Below are positions 32,826-41,021 of a stretch of 64,000 nt of DNA, piece by piece. Source of the DNA: Amycolatopsis albispora (GTDB taxonomy: Bacteria > Actinomycetota > Actinomycetes > Mycobacteriales > Pseudonocardiaceae). The notes beneath the pieces were generated by a model. The model saw nothing but the letters and a program-made list of their open reading frames with translations, was not told where the DNA came from and searched no databases. Positions within the stretch are counted from its first letter, which is position 1, and every line of letters begins with the position of its first letter. Position numbers and translations under genes: made by a program. The stretch is taken from the NCBI RefSeq assembly GCF_003312875.1, contig NZ_CP015163.1:2852001-2916000 (forward strand), read 5' to 3'.

Positions 32826-34087
32826 CCGGCGGCGTGTTCCTCGCGCACGGCCTCGGCGGCCGGTCCGACCTGCCGGTGCCGTTGTGGCTGGCGCTCTACG
32901 CGGGTGCCGCCGCGGTGCTCGTCTCGTTCTTCGCGCTGATCGCGCTGTGGAAAACGCCACGTCTGCGAGGTGAACAGGCCGGACGTCCGCTGCCGAGGAC
33001 CGTCGAACGAGCCGCCGGCGCCACGGTCACCCGGGTCGTACTCCGGTTAGTCGGCGTGCTCGCGCTGGCCGTTGTGCTGGGCACCGCGTGGTCTGGCGGT
33101 GACAGCGGTGAGAACCCGGCTCCCGCCTGGTTCTACGCCTGGTTCTGGGTGGGCATGGTCGCGGTGTCGCTGCTGCTGGGACCGGTGTGGCGGCTGGTGA
33201 ACCCGGCACGCGCGATTGCCGCGTCGATCCGGGTCGCCCTGCGTACGCCGCGCGTCGCGCCGATGCCGGACCGGCTCGGTTACCGCGTGGCGACCGCGGG
33301 TGTGCTCGCCTTCCTGTGGCTGGAGCTGGTCTTCCCGCACTCCGACGCGCCGCTCGCGGTCGCCGTCTACCTCACCGCCTACCTGCTCGTGCAGGTCGCG
33401 TGCGGCGTGCGTTACGGCCCGGCGTGGTTCAACCGGGGCGACGCGTTCGAGGTCTACTTCGGACTGATCGCCGCGTTGTCCCCGCTCGGCAGGCGCGCGG
33501 ACGGCAGGCTGGTCGTGCGCAGCCCGCTCGACGGTCTGCTCACCCTGGACCGGTCGGCCGGGCTGACCCCGTTCATCCTGGTGGTGCTCGGCGCCACCGC
33601 CTTCGACGGGCTGACCAGGCTTCCACTGTGGACGGACAACACGCGCGAGCTGGACGGCGTGGCCGCCGTGCTGACCGGCACCGCCGGGCTGGCGCTGGCG
33701 ATCGCGCTGCTGTCGGTCGCGTACGCCGGCGCGGTCCGGCTGACCCGCCCGTTCCTGCGCAAGGGCACCGAGCCCTACCGCGCGTTCGCGCACTCGCTGG
33801 TGCCGATCATGGTCGGCTACACCGTCGCGCACTACTTCTCGTTCTTCGTCTTCGAAGGCCAGCAGGGGTTGCTGCTCGAAGTGGACTACACGGTCATCTC
33901 ACCAGCGGTGATCGCCGCGGTGCAGATCGGCGGCATCGTGCTCGGGCACGTGCTCGGTGTGGTCTCGGCCCACGACCGTGCGCTCGCCGTGCTCAGGCCG
34001 CACTATGAGCGGGCGGGCCAGTACCCGGTGCTGGCCCTGATGGTGGGGTACACCGCCATCGGCATCTACCTGGTTTCCGGAGCGTGA
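32822..34087 (+). CDS. Polytopic membrane protein of the cupredoxin operon
   Basis: 421 residues with about ten membrane helices. Conserved-looking signatures include LAHGLGGRSDLPVPLWLALYA at the N-terminus, FYAWFWVG, GPVWRLVNPARAI, and PIMVGYTVAHYFSFFVFEGQQG. In memory, some database entries of this actinomycete family carry the name fenitrothion hydrolase, but no hydrolase fold is visible and that name should not be trusted. GTG 32822 overlaps the lipoprotein stop. His residues in membrane-adjacent motifs could hold metal. Function unknown; operon mate of the lipoprotein. Confidence 0.7.
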   Translation: MTGGVFLAHGLGGRSDLPVPLWLALYAGAAAVLVSFFALIALWKTPRLRGEQAGRPLPRTVERAAGATVTRVVLRLVGVLALAVVLGTAWSGGDSGENPAPAWFYAWFWVGMVAVSLLLGPVWRLVNPARAIAASIRVALRTPRVAPMPDRLGYRVATAGVLAFLWLELVFPHSDAPLAVAVYLTAYLLVQVACGVRYGPAWFNRGDAFEVYFGLIAALSPLGRRADGRLVVRSPLDGLLTLDRSAGLTPFILVVLGATAFDGLTRLPLWTDNTRELDGVAAVLTGTAGLALAIALLSVAYAGAVRLTRPFLRKGTEPYRAFAHSLVPIMVGYTVAHYFSFFVFEGQQGLLLEVDYTVISPAVIAAVQIGGIVLGHVLGVVSAHDRALAVLRPHYERAGQYPVLALMVGYTAIGIYLVSGA

Positions 34088-34090
34088 CGC

Positions 34091-34231
34091 GTGCACGTGG
34101 TGCTGGCGCACCAGGGCGGCTGGGACGAGATCATGCTGTTCGCCGGTCCCGTCGCGATCATCGTGCTGCTCGTCGTGCTCGCCCGGCGGCAGGCGCCGCC
34201 CCCGGAGGAAGAGGACGAGCACGACGAGTGA
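34091..34231 (+). CDS. 46-residue single-span membrane protein
   Basis: The GTG at 34091 opens a 46-codon reading frame, 3 nt after the preceding stop in the same frame. The sequence contains a short polar N-terminus (HVVLAHQGGWDE), one membrane helix (IMLFAGPVAIIVLLVVLA) and a proline/acidic tail (PPPEEEDEHDE). The layout is like a small membrane subunit. Its position at the end of the operon and its codon usage support it as real. Function unknown. Confidence 0.6.
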   Translation: MHVVLAHQGGWDEIMLFAGPVAIIVLLVVLARRQAPPPEEEDEHDE

Positions 34232-34234
34232 GCC

Positions 34235-35113
34235 TCAGTCGCCGAGTACCGCGATCTCCACACCGCGCAGGCGCTCCGGCTCGGCGATGATGTCGATCGC
34301 GGTGATCCGGTCGTCTTCCACGGTGAACGACAGCACCAGGAACACCTTGCCGTGCGGGGCCAGCACGACCCCCGGCGAGCCGTTGACCAGCGCCGGTCCG
34401 CTGAACGCGGCCCGCGCCGAGCCCGCGGCGATGGCGCCCTTCGCCACCTGCGCGGCACCGCGGAGCACCAGCGGCGCGGGTGCCGGGCCCGCCGCGGCGT
34501 CGGCGTGCAGCACCACGTCCGGGTCGAGCAGGGCGACCAGCGCGCCGAAGTCGCCTCCCCTGGACGCGGCCAGGAAGGCGTCCACCACCTCGCGGCGGCG
34601 GCCGTGGTCGGCGGGCGCTGGGTCCGCGCCCCGCACGCGGCGCCGGGCGCGGCTGGCGAGTTGCCTGGCCGCGGCGGGTGACTTGTCGAGCAGCGTGCCG
34701 ATCTCGTCGAACGGCACGGCGAACAGGTCGTGCAGCACGAACGCGACGCGTTCGGCCGGGCTGAGCAGGTCGAGCACCACCAGCAGGGCCACGCCCACCG
34801 AGTCGGCCAGCGCGGCTTCCTCGGCCGGATCCGCCGAGCCCGCGCCGCCGTCCACCCCGTCGAGCGGCTCCTCACGCCGGTTTTCCCGCGCACGCAACAG
34901 GTTCAGGCAGATCCGCGCGACGACGGTGGTCAGCCAGGCCGCCAGGTTGTCGATCTCGTCACGTTCGGTCCGGCTGAGCCGCAGCCACGCCTCCTGCACG
35001 GCGTCGTCGGCCTCGCCGAGCGAGCCGAGCATCCGGTAGGCCACGCCGCGCAGCCGGGTGCGGTGCTGCTCGAACTCCGCCGCCAGCCGGTCGCGCTCGT
35101 CTACGGATTCCAC
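34235..35113 (-). CDS. SigJ-like ECF sigma factor with SnoaL domain
   Basis: 292 residues. Region 2 (EFEQHRTRLRGVAYRMLGSLGEADDAVQE) and region 4 (LSPAERVAFVLHDLFAVPFDEIGTLLDKSPAAARQLASRARRR) are typical of group ECF41/SigJ. The C-terminal 110 residues form a SnoaL/NTF2-like domain (VVDAFLAASRGGDFGALVALLDPDVVLHAD), which in this group replaces an anti-sigma factor and modulates activity. Start is GTG 35113. The start of the region-4 family motif is intact. A perfect GTCATC dyad lies upstream. ECF41 factors often control oxidoreductase or DoxX genes; none is adjacent here. Confidence 0.9.
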   Translation of the reverse strand: MESVDERDRLAAEFEQHRTRLRGVAYRMLGSLGEADDAVQEAWLRLSRTERDEIDNLAAWLTTVVARICLNLLRARENRREEPLDGVDGGAGSADPAEEAALADSVGVALLVVLDLLSPAERVAFVLHDLFAVPFDEIGTLLDKSPAAARQLASRARRRVRGADPAPADHGRRREVVDAFLAASRGGDFGALVALLDPDVVLHADAAAGPAPAPLVLRGAAQVAKGAIAAGSARAAFSGPALVNGSPGVVLAPHGKVFLVLSFTVEDDRITAIDIIAEPERLRGVEIAVLGD

Positions 35114-35139
35114 CGGGCCACTGTCCTTCCTCGAGGGTT

Positions 35140-35153
35140 GTCATCGAGATGAC
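35140..35153 (-). promoter_or_regulatory. Palindrome upstream of the SigJ-like gene
   Basis: GTCATC-GA-GATGAC at 35140-35153 is a perfect dyad 27-40 nt before the GTG start of the ECF gene. It may be a regulator site or overlap the promoter; no sigma-specific -35/-10 was assigned. Confidence 0.35.
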
Positions 35154-35196
35154 CCGGTAAGTCAAGCCGATGTGACAGCGCCACCGCGCATCGGGT

Positions 35197-36072
35197 TCAG
35201 CGGAGGCGCGTGACGAGTTCGGTCAGCGCCTGCCCGAGCGGGCGGTCGACGCGCACCGTCGCGTACTGGTCGCCCCGGGTGCGGCCGAGGTTGACGATCA
35301 GCACCGGCTTGCCCGCCTTCGCCGCGTGCCGGACGAAGCGCAGGCCGGACATGACCGTCAGCGAGGAACCCAGCACCACCAGCGCACCGGCCTCGTCGAC
35401 CAGCTGGTAGCAGTGCTCCACGCGTGGTTTCGGCACGTTCTCCCCGAAGAACACGACGTCCGGCTTGAGCACGCCGGACTCGCAGTCCGCGCAGGCCACC
35501 AGGCGGAACCCGCGGACGTCCTCCTCAGCCAACTCGACGTCGCCGTCCGGGTTGATCCGGGTGGCCGCGCCGCCGAAGTTCGGGTTCGCCGCCCGCAGCC
35601 GCCGGTCCAGTTCCTCGCGCGGGCTGAGGCGACGGCAGTCCAGGCAGACCACCCGGTCGAGGCTGCCGTGCAGTTCGATCACGTCCCGCGCGCCGGCCGC
35701 CTGGTGCAGCCCGTCGACGTTCTGCGTGATGATGCCGGAGAAGTGGCCGCGTTCCTGGAGCACGGCCACCGCGCGGTGGCCGTCGTTCGGGTGGGCGCGC
35801 GCGATGGTGCGCCAGCCGAGGTGGCTGCGGGCCCAGTACCGGCGGCGTCCTTCGACGCTGCCGGTGAACTCGTCGAACGTCATCGGGGTGTGACGGCGGA
35901 GGCTGCCGCCCTCGCCCCGGTAGTCGGGAATGCCGGACTCGGTGGACAGCCCGGCGCCGCTGAGCACGAGCGCACCCCGCTCGGCGACAGCGTCGACGAC
36001 CTCGTCCAGGCTGGTGGTGCGCGGCGGCGCCTCGCCGGTGAACGCCCAGCTCAGCGTCGGTCGGGTCCGCAT
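35197..36072 (-). CDS. NAD-dependent protein deacylase (sirtuin)
   Basis: 291 residues with all sirtuin signatures: GAGLSTESGIPDYRGEGG (NAD loop), TQNVDGLHQAAG, HGS with the catalytic His in IELHGSLD, and a zinc finger with CLDC and CADC pairs. GSSLTVMSG and LIVNLGRTRGD complete the Rossmann part. Expected to remove acyl groups from lysines using NAD+. It begins 9 nt after the kinase gene and is probably co-transcribed with it. Substrates unknown; sirtuins in actinomycetes commonly target acyl-CoA synthetases. Confidence 0.93.
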   Translation of the reverse strand: MRTRPTLSWAFTGEAPPRTTSLDEVVDAVAERGALVLSGAGLSTESGIPDYRGEGGSLRRHTPMTFDEFTGSVEGRRRYWARSHLGWRTIARAHPNDGHRAVAVLQERGHFSGIITQNVDGLHQAAGARDVIELHGSLDRVVCLDCRRLSPREELDRRLRAANPNFGGAATRINPDGDVELAEEDVRGFRLVACADCESGVLKPDVVFFGENVPKPRVEHCYQLVDEAGALVVLGSSLTVMSGLRFVRHAAKAGKPVLIVNLGRTRGDQYATVRVDRPLGQALTELVTRLR

Positions 36073-36081
36073 GAACTCAGC

Positions 36082-37863
36082 TTAGTACCGGTCGATCACC
36101 GGTGGTGGCGACGTCGAGCCGGACGGACCGAGCGTGCGGTTGTAGGCGGCCTGCCAGCGGCCGTCGTCCAGTGCGGCCTGGAGCAGCTCGTTCACCTTGT
36201 CCCGCAACGGCTTGTCGTTGTGGGCCAGTCCGATGCCGTACCGCACCTCGTCGAACGGCTCGCCGACCACCTGCAACGCGCCCGGGTCCGACGCGGCGTA
36301 GCCCTTGAGGATCGCGTCGTCCGTGGTGACCGCGTCCACCTCACCACCGAGCAGCTGGTCGACGCATTCGGCATAGCTGCCGAGCCCCACCACGTTCTCG
36401 GGTTCGGTGGCGTTCAGCTCCAGGACCTTGGCCAGCGAGGTGCTGCCGAGCACCGAGCAGACCTTCTTGCCCCGCAAGGTGTCCAGGCCGGTGATGGCCG
36501 GTTCACCGCGGCGCACCAGCAGTGACTGGCCACCGGTCAGGTACGGCCCGGCGAAGCCCACCCGCTTCTTGCGTTCCTCGGTGATCGTGTAGGTGCCGAC
36601 GTAGAAGTCCACGGTGCCTTCGCCGAGCGCCCGCTCGCGTTCGGCGGAGGCGACGTTCTGGTAGACGGTCCGGTTGTCGTCGAGCCCGAGCCCGCTCGCC
36701 ACGATCCGCGCGATCTCGATGTCGAACCCGGAGTACGTGCCGTCGGACGGGTTCTGCATGCCGAGGCCCGGCTGGTCGCTCTTCACCCCGATGACCACCG
36801 TGCCGCGGGCCTGGATCCGGTCCACCGTCGGCGATCCCTCGACCTCGACCACGGGCGCCGAGGACACCGGTTTCGACGACGACTGCGCCGCCGGGGTCTC
36901 CGCCTCCGACCGGTCGCGCGTGCCCTGCCACCAGGCGATCGCGCCGCCCGCGAGCACCACGAGCAGCACCATGCCGACCAGCGCCAGCCGCACCGGCAAG
37001 CGTCCCGTCTCCCCGGCCGGACGTGCCACCGGGTACGCCGGGGCCGGGCCGCTGAGCAGCGCGATCACCTGCTCCCCCGCCGGGCGTTCGGCCGGGTTCT
37101 TCCGCAGCAGCGCGGCGATCACCGGCCACAGCGACGGGACGTGCGGCAGCGGCGCGGGTTCCCTGGTCAGCACCGCGGCCAGCGCGCCCTGCAGGTCTTC
37201 CCCGGTGAACGGCGACCGGCCGCTGACCGCGAAGTACAGCGTGACGCCGAGGGACCACAGGTCACCGGCCGGTCCGGACGGATGTCCGTTGATCCGTTCC
37301 GGCGCCATGAACTCCGGTGAGCCGATCAGCTGCCCGGTGCCGGTGAGCGCGGTGGCGCCGGACATCGCCGCGATGCCGAAGTCGGTCAGCACCGCGCGGT
37401 CCCCGTCGAGCAGGATGTTCGCCGGTTTGACGTCGCGGTGCACGATGCCCCGCGCGTGCGCGGCGGCCAGTGCCGCGGCGATCTGGCGGCCGATCGCCGC
37501 GGCCTGCCACTCGGGCAGCGGCCCGCGCCCGGCCACCAGCTGCGCCACCGACGGGCCTTCGACCAGTTCCATCACGATCCACGGGCGGTCGCGGTCGATC
37601 ACCACGTCGTGCACGGTGATGATGCCGGGGTGGCGCAGCTGCGCGGCGGCCATCGCCTCCCGCAGCATCCGGCGGTAGGCCGGATCGGGGTCGGCCGGGT
37701 CGAACGCGGTGGTGTGCCGCAGTTCCTTGAGCGCCACCGGCCGGTCGAGCAGTTCGTCCCTGGCCCGCCAGACCACCCCCATGCCGCCCTCACCGAGGGG
37801 ACCGCCGAGCCGGTAGCGACCGGCCACGAGCGGTGCGGGCTGGTCGTCTTGCCCATGCGACAT
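36082..37863 (-). CDS. Ser/Thr protein kinase with extracellular solute-binding domain
   Basis: 593 residues. N-terminal kinase: GEGGMGVVWRARD (glycine loop), VALKEL, HRDVKPANILL, TDFGIAAM, and APERING. One membrane helix about 293-313 (RLALVGMVLLVVLAGGAIAWW) and a Ser/Ala-rich linker precede a C-terminal family-3 solute-binding protein domain (about 350-580: VVIGVKSDQPGLGMQNP, GFDIEIARIVASGLGL, GTVDFYVGTYTITEERKKRVGFAG, VCSVLGSTSLAKVLE). This is the known kinase/glutamate-binding-protein architecture, implying amino-acid sensing outside and phosphorylation inside. It is in line with PhyH upstream and sirtuin downstream. Confidence 0.9.
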   Translation of the reverse strand: MSHGQDDQPAPLVAGRYRLGGPLGEGGMGVVWRARDELLDRPVALKELRHTTAFDPADPDPAYRRMLREAMAAAQLRHPGIITVHDVVIDRDRPWIVMELVEGPSVAQLVAGRGPLPEWQAAAIGRQIAAALAAAHARGIVHRDVKPANILLDGDRAVLTDFGIAAMSGATALTGTGQLIGSPEFMAPERINGHPSGPAGDLWSLGVTLYFAVSGRSPFTGEDLQGALAAVLTREPAPLPHVPSLWPVIAALLRKNPAERPAGEQVIALLSGPAPAYPVARPAGETGRLPVRLALVGMVLLVVLAGGAIAWWQGTRDRSEAETPAAQSSSKPVSSAPVVEVEGSPTVDRIQARGTVVIGVKSDQPGLGMQNPSDGTYSGFDIEIARIVASGLGLDDNRTVYQNVASAERERALGEGTVDFYVGTYTITEERKKRVGFAGPYLTGGQSLLVRRGEPAITGLDTLRGKKVCSVLGSTSLAKVLELNATEPENVVGLGSYAECVDQLLGGEVDAVTTDDAILKGYAASDPGALQVVGEPFDEVRYGIGLAHNDKPLRDKVNELLQAALDDGRWQAAYNRTLGPSGSTSPPPVIDRY

Positions 37864-37873
37864 GCCAGGGAAC

Positions 37874-38692
37874 TTACTCGGCCGCCCCCATCACCAGGCC
37901 CTCGATGGTGTGTTTCTGCGTGATCGGGGCCAGCCGTTCCACGATCGGGCAGTGCAGGTGCCGCCGCAGCGACTCCGGCAGGCTTTCCCAGAACGGCCTG
38001 GTCACCGCGGTGTCGTGGCGTTCGTCGTTGCCCGCGCCCGGCGCGTCCACGCCCAGCACCAGCACCGGCCGCGACTTCCGCGAGCGGTTCGCCGTGCCGC
38101 GGTGGATGGTGAGCGCGGAGCGGATGGAGATGTCGCCCATCTTCGGGTACTTCCGCGTCGCCAGTTCGCGGTAGCGCGGGTAGTTGGCCTTGTCCGGGAA
38201 CATGCCGTGCTCGAAGTCCTCGCCGGTTTCCCGGTGCGTGCCGGGTGCGATCTCGAACGGCCCCATGTCCTCTTCGGTGTCCACGGTGGTCACGTTGATG
38301 GCGAGCGACGTGAGCCTGCCGGTGTCGCGGGTTTCCGGCGGCATCGGGAAGTCGCGGTGCCACGGCTGGTCGACCGCGCCCGCCAGCGGCACGTCGAACC
38401 CGACCTCGACGATCTGGTAGTCCGGGCCGAGCACCGCTTCGCACACCGCGTCGATCCACGGGTGCGTGGCCAGTTCGACGAATCCGCGCAGTTGCTCGGG
38501 ATGGATCTCGACGTAGTAGCGGTTCGGGCCGCGGCCGACCGCGCCGCCCTCGCGGGCCAGCGCCTCGGCGAACGCGGCGTCCACGTCCTCGCCCAGCCGC
38601 TTCACCCAGGCCCGGTCGAAGGCACCGGGCAGGCCGGCGATGCCGTCCTGCTCGATCCGGGTGGTGACCGCCGTCAGCTCAGCTTCGTCCAT
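37874..38692 (-). CDS. Phytanoyl-CoA dioxygenase (PhyH) family oxygenase
   Basis: 272 residues of a double-stranded beta-helix Fe(II)/2-oxoglutarate oxygenase. The facial triad is His112-x-Asp114 (QPWHRDFPM) and His197 (ALTIHRGTAN), with Arg203-204 region for 2-oxoglutarate. ATG 38692 is selected because AAGGAGGTCCC precedes it; upstream extension would cross the LacI operators. The gene is divergent from LacI across two abutting operator-like sites, so LacI most likely represses it. It lies 10 nt before the sensor-kinase gene. Substrate unknown; PhyH proteins hydroxylate many small molecules. Confidence 0.87.
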   Translation of the reverse strand: MDEAELTAVTTRIEQDGIAGLPGAFDRAWVKRLGEDVDAAFAEALAREGGAVGRGPNRYYVEIHPEQLRGFVELATHPWIDAVCEAVLGPDYQIVEVGFDVPLAGAVDQPWHRDFPMPPETRDTGRLTSLAINVTTVDTEEDMGPFEIAPGTHRETGEDFEHGMFPDKANYPRYRELATRKYPKMGDISIRSALTIHRGTANRSRKSRPVLVLGVDAPGAGNDERHDTAVTRPFWESLPESLRRHLHCPIVERLAPITQKHTIEGLVMGAAE

Positions 38693-38720
38693 GGGACCTC
38701 CTTCGGTGTGTCGCCCAGTT

Positions 38721-38744
38721 TGCAACGTGGCATGCAACGTTGCA
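38721..38744. promoter_or_regulatory. Tandem LacI operators
   Basis: TGCAACGTTGCA (38733-38744) is a perfect 12-bp dyad with the central CG typical of LacI/GalR operators. It is directly abutted by TGCAACGTGGCA (38721-38732), matching 11 of 12 bases. Together they lie 28-51 nt from the PhyH start and 37-60 nt from the LacI start, in the divergent promoter. Confidence 0.7.
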
Positions 38745-38780
38745 AGAGGTAGCCTGGACCGGACGTCGTCGGGAGGTGAC

Positions 38781-39767
38781 ATGGGCGCGAGCCTGCGGGA
38801 GGTGGCCGAGCACGCCGGTGTCTCGGTGCGCACGGTGTCCAACGTGGTCAACGGCTTCCGCTACGTCGCCGACGACACCAGGGCCCGCGTGCAGGCCAGC
38901 ATCGACGAACTCGGCTACCGGCCCAACATGGCCGCGCGCTCGCTGCGGCGCGGCCGCACCGGGCTGGTCGCACTGGTGATACCCGAGGTCGATTCGCCGT
39001 ATTTCGCGGAACTGGCCGCGCGAACGGTCCGCATCGCCGAGGCACGCGGGCTGACCGTGCTGATCGACCAGACCGACGGCGACGCCGAGCGCGAACGCCG
39101 GTTGCTGCACGGGCAGCGCACCCAGCTGGTGGACGGGGTGCTGTTCAACCCGTGGGCGGTCGACCCGGCCGAACTGGCCGCGCGCACCGACACCGTGCCG
39201 CTGGTCCTGCTCGGTGAACACGACAGCACGGCGCCGGTGGATCACGTGGCCATCGACAACGTCACCGCCGCCCGCGCCGCGACCGCGCACCTGCTCTCGT
39301 CCGGCCGCCGCCGCGTCGCCGCGCTCGGCCTGCAACCGCACGTCGCGAACGCGACCGCCCGGCGTCGCCTGCGCGGGTACCGGGAGGCGCTGACCGCGGC
39401 CGGGCTCACGCCGGTGCCCGAGTTGGAGGTGCCGGTGCGGACGTTGCACCGAGCCGACGGGCACCGCGCGATGCTCGGCCTGCTCGACCTCGCCGAGCCA
39501 CCCGATGCGGTGTTCTGCTTCACCGACGAACTCGCGCTCGGCGCGTTGCGGGCAGCCGCCGATCGGGGTGTCGCGGTGCCGGAGGACCTCGCGCTCGCCG
39601 GGTTCGACGACATCGAGGACGGCCGGTTCAGCGTGCCCGCGCTGACCACGATCTCGCCGGACAAGAACGCCATCGCCGAACTCGCGCTCGACTGCCTGAC
39701 CGGCGAATCCCGCGCGCCGCGGGCGATCGTCGCACCACATGAACTCGTGGTGCGCGGCAGTTCCTAA
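38781..39767 (+). CDS. LacI family transcriptional regulator
   Basis: 328 residues. The N-terminal HTH is SLREVAEHAGVSVRTVSNVV and the hinge LRRGRTGLVALVIPEVDSPYF leads to the periplasmic-binding-like domain (DAVFCFTDELALGALRAA, LAGFDDIEDGRFSVPALTTI). Start is ATG 38781 with GGGAGGTG. It is divergent from the PhyH oxygenase and convergent with a hydrolase (4-nt overlap at the stops). It probably represses itself and PhyH through the TGCAACGTTGCA sites; the inducer may be a sugar or sugar-like ligand. Confidence 0.92.
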   Translation: MGASLREVAEHAGVSVRTVSNVVNGFRYVADDTRARVQASIDELGYRPNMAARSLRRGRTGLVALVIPEVDSPYFAELAARTVRIAEARGLTVLIDQTDGDAERERRLLHGQRTQLVDGVLFNPWAVDPAELAARTDTVPLVLLGEHDSTAPVDHVAIDNVTAARAATAHLLSSGRRRVAALGLQPHVANATARRRLRGYREALTAAGLTPVPELEVPVRTLHRADGHRAMLGLLDLAEPPDAVFCFTDELALGALRAAADRGVAVPEDLALAGFDDIEDGRFSVPALTTISPDKNAIAELALDCLTGESRAPRAIVAPHELVVRGSS

Positions 39768-40552
39768 CGCAGGAACGGCCGGAGTACGCCGAGCAGTTCG
39801 GCCGGCGCGTCGAGCGGCAGGATGTGCCCCGCGTCGATCCGGCGGCCGGTGAGGTCGGGCGCGAGGTCGCCCAGCTGCCGGTGCAGCCGGTCCCCCACGA
39901 CGTTGCCGCCGATGGCCAGCACCGGCATTTCGAGCTTGCCCGGCGGCAGGGGCAGGTGCCGGTGGCGGTAGTGCTCGAAGCCGCGGCGCAGCGCGTCCTC
40001 CCCGGAGTACGCCGCGACGAAGGCGTCGCGGATGTCCGGCGGCACAGCGCCTTCGCGTTCGGTGCCGCTGCGCAGGAAGTGGTCGACGTACTCGGCTTCG
40101 TGCCCGGCCAGCACCCGCTCGGCCAGGCCGGGCACCGCGTGGAACCCGAACCACCACGGCACGTCCTCGCCGTCGGACGGCAGCAGCGCCTCCATCACCA
40201 CGAGCCGGTCGATGCGAGCCGGTTCGGTCAGCGCGAGCGCGACGGCCGGGTGCACCCCGGCGTCGAGTGCGACCACGGAAGCCGACGGCACATCGAGCGC
40301 GTCGAGCAGGCCGGTGAGGTCGCGGGCGAGCGACATGGGTTCGTAGCCGTCCGATTCGGGGCGGCTGCCGCCGTGCCCGCGCAGGTCCGGCGCCAGCACC
40401 CGGTGGTCCGCGGCCAGCGCGGGCAGCACCTTCGACCAGACCCGCCAGGTGTGCGGCCAGCCGTGCAGCAGCAGCACGGCCGGACCGGGGCCGCCCGCGG
40501 TGGCGACGTTGAGCTCGGTTGTGCCGGTGTCCACCCGGAACTCGGTGACCAC
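39764..40552 (-). CDS. Alpha/beta hydrolase (dehalogenase/epoxide-hydrolase-like)
   Basis: 262 residues. LLLHGWPHTWRVWSKVLPAL holds the oxyanion motif HGWP, and the nucleophile elbow is VVALDAGVHPA, where Asp replaces Ser, as in haloalkane dehalogenases and epoxide hydrolases; His near IDAGHILPLDAP completes the triad. LRGHGGSRPE is the typical early loop. Cytoplasmic. Start ATG 40552; it diverges from an HxlR regulator across a 99-nt region with GTTACC repeats, so it is the probable HxlR target. Substrate unknown. Confidence 0.85.
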   Translation of the reverse strand: MVTEFRVDTGTTELNVATAGGPGPAVLLLHGWPHTWRVWSKVLPALAADHRVLAPDLRGHGGSRPESDGYEPMSLARDLTGLLDALDVPSASVVALDAGVHPAVALALTEPARIDRLVVMEALLPSDGEDVPWWFGFHAVPGLAERVLAGHEAEYVDHFLRSGTEREGAVPPDIRDAFVAAYSGEDALRRGFEHYRHRHLPLPPGKLEMPVLAIGGNVVGDRLHRQLGDLAPDLTGRRIDAGHILPLDAPAELLGVLRPFLR

Positions 40553-40568
40553 GGATCCACCTCCATAA

Positions 40569-40600
40569 GTTACCTTTGGTTACCTGGAAACCGTAGGTAA
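40569..40600. promoter_or_regulatory. GTTACC repeats between hydrolase and HxlR genes
   Basis: GTTACC occurs at 40569-40574 and 40579-40584 (10-nt spacing), followed by the inverted AGGTAA at 40595-40600. The 99-nt gap is divergent, and HxlR proteins usually bind such sites to control their neighbour. The left pair can also be read as GTTACC-TTT-GGTTAC, similar to the palindromes at 32395 and 32428. Confidence 0.5.
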
Positions 40601-40651
40601 GCCACTTGGTTTCGCCAAGACGGCACTTTCCGCTCAGGAGGTGAGCCCGAG

Positions 40652-41011
40652 GTGACCCGTGGCGATCTGTTCGATCCCGCGTGCCCGACCCGCCAGTTGC
40701 TCGACCGCATCGGTTCGAAGTGGACCTCGATGGTGATCAAGCTGCTCGCCGAGGCCGATCCGGCGGAACTGCGGTTCTCCGAACTGCAGCGGCGCATGCC
40801 CGGGGTGTCGCAGAAGATGCTGTCGGTGACGTTGCGCGCGCTGACCGAAGACGGGCTGGTCACCCGCCGGGTCGAGGGCGCGGTGCCGCCGCGGGTGCAC
40901 TACGGCCTGACCGGGCTCGGGCGGTCGCTGGAGGTTCCGCTGGCCGCGTTGCGCGAGTGGGCCGAGGCACACATGGCCGAGATCGACGCGGCGGCGGGCC
41001 GCGTCGGTTAG
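40652..41011 (+). CDS. HxlR family winged-helix regulator
   Basis: 119 residues of the HxlR/MarR-like type: PTRQLLDRIGSKWTSMVIKLL at the start, RFSELQRRMPGVSQKMLSVTLRAL as recognition helix, and a wing ending VHYGLTGLGRSL. It begins with one Cys (DPACP), found in redox- or electrophile-sensing HxlR proteins such as HypR. GTG 40652 is used. It is divergent from the alpha/beta hydrolase and followed after 10 nt by an L7/L12-like small protein. Confidence 0.9.
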   Translation: MTRGDLFDPACPTRQLLDRIGSKWTSMVIKLLAEADPAELRFSELQRRMPGVSQKMLSVTLRALTEDGLVTRRVEGAVPPRVHYGLTGLGRSLEVPLAALREWAEAHMAEIDAAAGRVG

Positions 41012-41021
41012 GGTCCGCGCC

